Assembly: GCA_036250195.1 (NCBI GenBank)
Contig: JAVHZZ010000001.1
Location: forward strand, 378,573,407-378,637,406
DNA length: 64,000 bases
From: Mixophyes australis
Lineage: Eukaryota; Chordata; Amphibia; Anura; Limnodynastidae
Reading direction: 5' to 3'
Positions 61,860 through 64,000 of this stretch are shown here, piece after piece. The notes under the pieces are model-generated. The model made no database searches. It was not told the origin of the DNA and was given only the letters and a program-made list of their open reading frames with translations. The position numbers and the translations under genes are program-made. How positions within the stretch are numbered: position 1 is the stretch's first letter; each line of letters opens with the position of its first letter.

Positions 61860-62110
61860 GGGCATGATTCATTAAGGAAAGTAAAGCAAAGAAATGAGTA
61901 ACTTTGAACCTTGGCTAAACTATGTTGCAATGCAAGGGGTGCAAATGAGTTTATTTTGCACATAAGGAAAATACTGGCTGTTTTATTATGTAGGATGCAA
62001 ATACTTGATCGCTTTATTTTTACACTGACATTAAAAGTTGACCTAGGACATACTCTACCTTTTTTCTACCTTTTTTTTTTTGCTTTACTTTCCTTACTGA
62101 ATCAGACCCC
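61860..62110. mobile_element. Inverted-repeat MITE
   Basis: ggcatgattcattaaggaaa and its counterpart ttccttactgaatcagacccc are inverted ends; gtaaagcaaa / tttgctttac continue the pairing. The interior gcaatgcaaggggtgcaaa is shared with 63401-63735. Confidence 0.8.
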
Positions 62111-63400
62111 ATTAGTTTACGAACATCCAGAGATCTGCCGAACATTAAATCTGTTGCCTCTCTTTAAATCCGTTTCTTTCTGAACATCTACTTCTAAGGA
62201 ATGCCGCCCCTGTACATATTTCAATTCAGGGACAATATTTGAATCTGCCTGGACCCCATGTCCTAGTAATGTCAGTGTATTTGCATTGGGCTAAGTGGAT
62301 AAGATAATCTGTACATCGTAAATTGATGATGTGCTGTTTGGTGGACTTGGACTACTGTTTCATGAGATATGCCTGGGACCGAATAGCTTTCTCTGGCTTG
62401 CTAGCAAACTAGTGCAGTGTGTCATGAAATGCTGTGATTGGATGAGGTCATTATGTGCTTATTTATAGCTGGTCCCCTCATTGACTAAAGAGTGAGTTAC
62501 AAGCTTACCACTGACATGGCTTTTGCACATTAGCCCCCATATGTTGCTTACCAGCTGATCTGTAAGGTGGAAGCCAACCTTGCAGTTCAGCGGTGGATGC
62601 ACTTTGAGTGACTGCAAACTGTGAAGTGGTGTCTTGAAGCAGTGGTAGGCAGGCATGCGTGGGAAGACAAATCAGTGTGCTCGGCTCAGTATTATTTCAC
62701 ATTGAGATTTGTTTAGAGAGATCCTGTGGAGATGCAGCAGCTGTTTACCTGCATTTAATTGCTTATTGTTTTTCCTCTTTCCCTTTAACCATCTGATATA
62801 AGAAGTGATTCATTTTTTTTTATACATTTTCTGATTATAACACAGATTTTAGAGGAACATCTTACAATCTATTACTTTGGGTGACACCTGCAGATTACTG
62901 CACAGTCCTCTAGAAAACCCGTCATAAATGCTGTGGGTACAGTATTCAAGGACTAGCCAGACATTGCTTTGTGGGCAGTATAGCGCAGGTTAATAAACAT
63001 CTCTAGTGTCTCACTATTACAATTACTAAGGGCACCGTATTCATTTCTTGTATTAATGTATAATGATGTCAGTGTGCTTGGTATTATACAGACTTTTCCC
63101 AAATTGTCTCCCTAACCAGTGTTCTGTCCTGCGAAAGCCTGAGCACATGTAGGAAATCTTCTTGAAATAACACTTTCCCTCTGTCCTCTATAGTATATGG
63201 GCAACAACTTACTCTATTGTAGTCTTGTATTTTGTTTACCAGACAGCAATTTGCTGCAAACAAACTTACATGGAGGTATTATTATTTTGTATTCTTTCAA
63301 CCACCAAATGAATATTGTGAATGATCGCATTTGTTTTTTTAACTAAAGGGAAGTTATAGAAATTAAGTTGTTTTTTTGTATTTTTGAATATAAGGCTCCT

Positions 63401-63735
63401 TGGGCCAGATTCATTAAGGATCTTAACTTCAGAAACTTCTTATTTCAGTCTCCTGGACAAAACCATGTTACAATGCAAGGGGTGCAAACTAGTTTTCTGT
63501 TTTGCACATAAGTTAAATACTGATTGTTTTCTCATGTAGCACACAAATACTTGATAGCTTATTTGTGCACTGAAATTTAAAGTTGATATTTGTGTGCTAC
63601 ATGAAAAAACAGTCAGTATTTAACTTATGTGCAAAACAGAAAACTAGTTTGCACCACTTGCATTGTAACATGGTTTTGTCCAGGAGACTGAAATAAGAAG
63701 TTTCTTAAGTTAAGATACTTAATGAATCGGGCCCA
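63401..63735. mobile_element. 335-bp near-perfect palindromic MITE
   Basis: tgggccagattcattaagga and its complement at the right end start two arms of about 160 bp that pair almost base for base (for example gcacataagttaaatactga with tcagtatttaacttatgtgc) around a short centre near 63560. It lies in a JADE1 intron. It has no coding content. Confidence 0.92.
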
Positions 63736-64000
63736 TTGTTTGTTTGTTTTTATTGTTTTGGATTCGCACAAAAAGAAGAAAAACATTTAGACTTGTACCG
63801 TTTTAACTCTCTTTATATGACTTGAATAACTGAGTTTTTTGTGCAAAATTTTCTTATCGCACAAAAAATAACAACTATTCCTCTATAGGTCATGTTTTAA
63901 GCAGAAATTTCAGGTATACTTAACTTTGATGGCATCCTTAAGTTTATAAACTCTTGTCATTCTAATTTCCATCTTCTCTTTATTCCCATAATCCACTCCT

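Larger units (their letters stand above)
60595..64000 (+). other. JADE1: JADE1 intron after coding exon 3 (continues past window)
   Basis: Begins at donor gtaaga. It holds a 32-base poly-T (61020-61051) and two related inverted-repeat MITEs (61860-62110 and 63401-63735). The rest is unassigned AT-rich intron. No acceptor followed by recognisable JADE1 coding sequence was found before the window edge. Confidence 0.85.

Overview
This is vertebrate, most likely anuran amphibian (frog), nuclear DNA. The only host gene I can support is JADE1 (PHF17) on the + strand. Its first three coding exons lie at 40801-40879, 58772-58851 and 60437-60594. They are joined by good splice signals in consistent phase, and together encode the highly conserved N-terminus that starts MKRGRLPSSSEESDDNAS. 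The rest of JADE1 (PHD fingers, C-terminus) lies beyond the right edge. A CpG-rich block at about 22.85-24.07 kb is the best candidate for its promoter and non-coding first exon. The introns are therefore long (about 17-18 kb each), as expected in a large, repeat-rich genome.

Left part (1 to about 22.8 kb): almost entirely transposon-derived. In order: LTR-like sequence with a 79-bp tandem repeat; a minus-strand Penelope-like element (PLE) reverse transcriptase fragment ending in a (TA)n tract; LTR-like sequence; a fragment of Ty3/gypsy LTR interrupted by a 366-bp hAT MITE with a perfect 8-bp target duplication; a second PLE (minus strand) carrying a GIY-YIG remnant; a 5.1-kb hAT deletion derivative (9223-14328) with a perfect 8-bp duplication and two internal tandem arrays; and a decayed Ty3/gypsy chromovirus (about 15877-20467) with gag, protease, RT, RNase H, integrase and chromodomain remnants. 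Another hAT MITE is nested inside that gag. A minus-strand LTR-like block and small inverted-repeat elements follow.

Middle and right part (22.8-64 kb): the JADE1 promoter region and introns, peppered with Tc1/mariner copies, L2-type LINE 3' ends, V-SINEs, Harbinger-like and hAT MITEs, long palindromic elements and (TA)n microsatellites.

No rRNA, tRNA gene, CRISPR array or bacterial-type operon is visible. Almost all open frames outside JADE1 are transposon remnants or chance frames. The most unusual objects are the hAT element that carries its own 79-bp satellite-like array, a PLE pair (one with a GIY-YIG remnant, one whose RT frame runs into a microsatellite), a hammerhead-like motif near a PLE, and several long perfect-armed palindromes inside JADE1 introns. 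All family names come from reading motifs by eye; no database search was possible.
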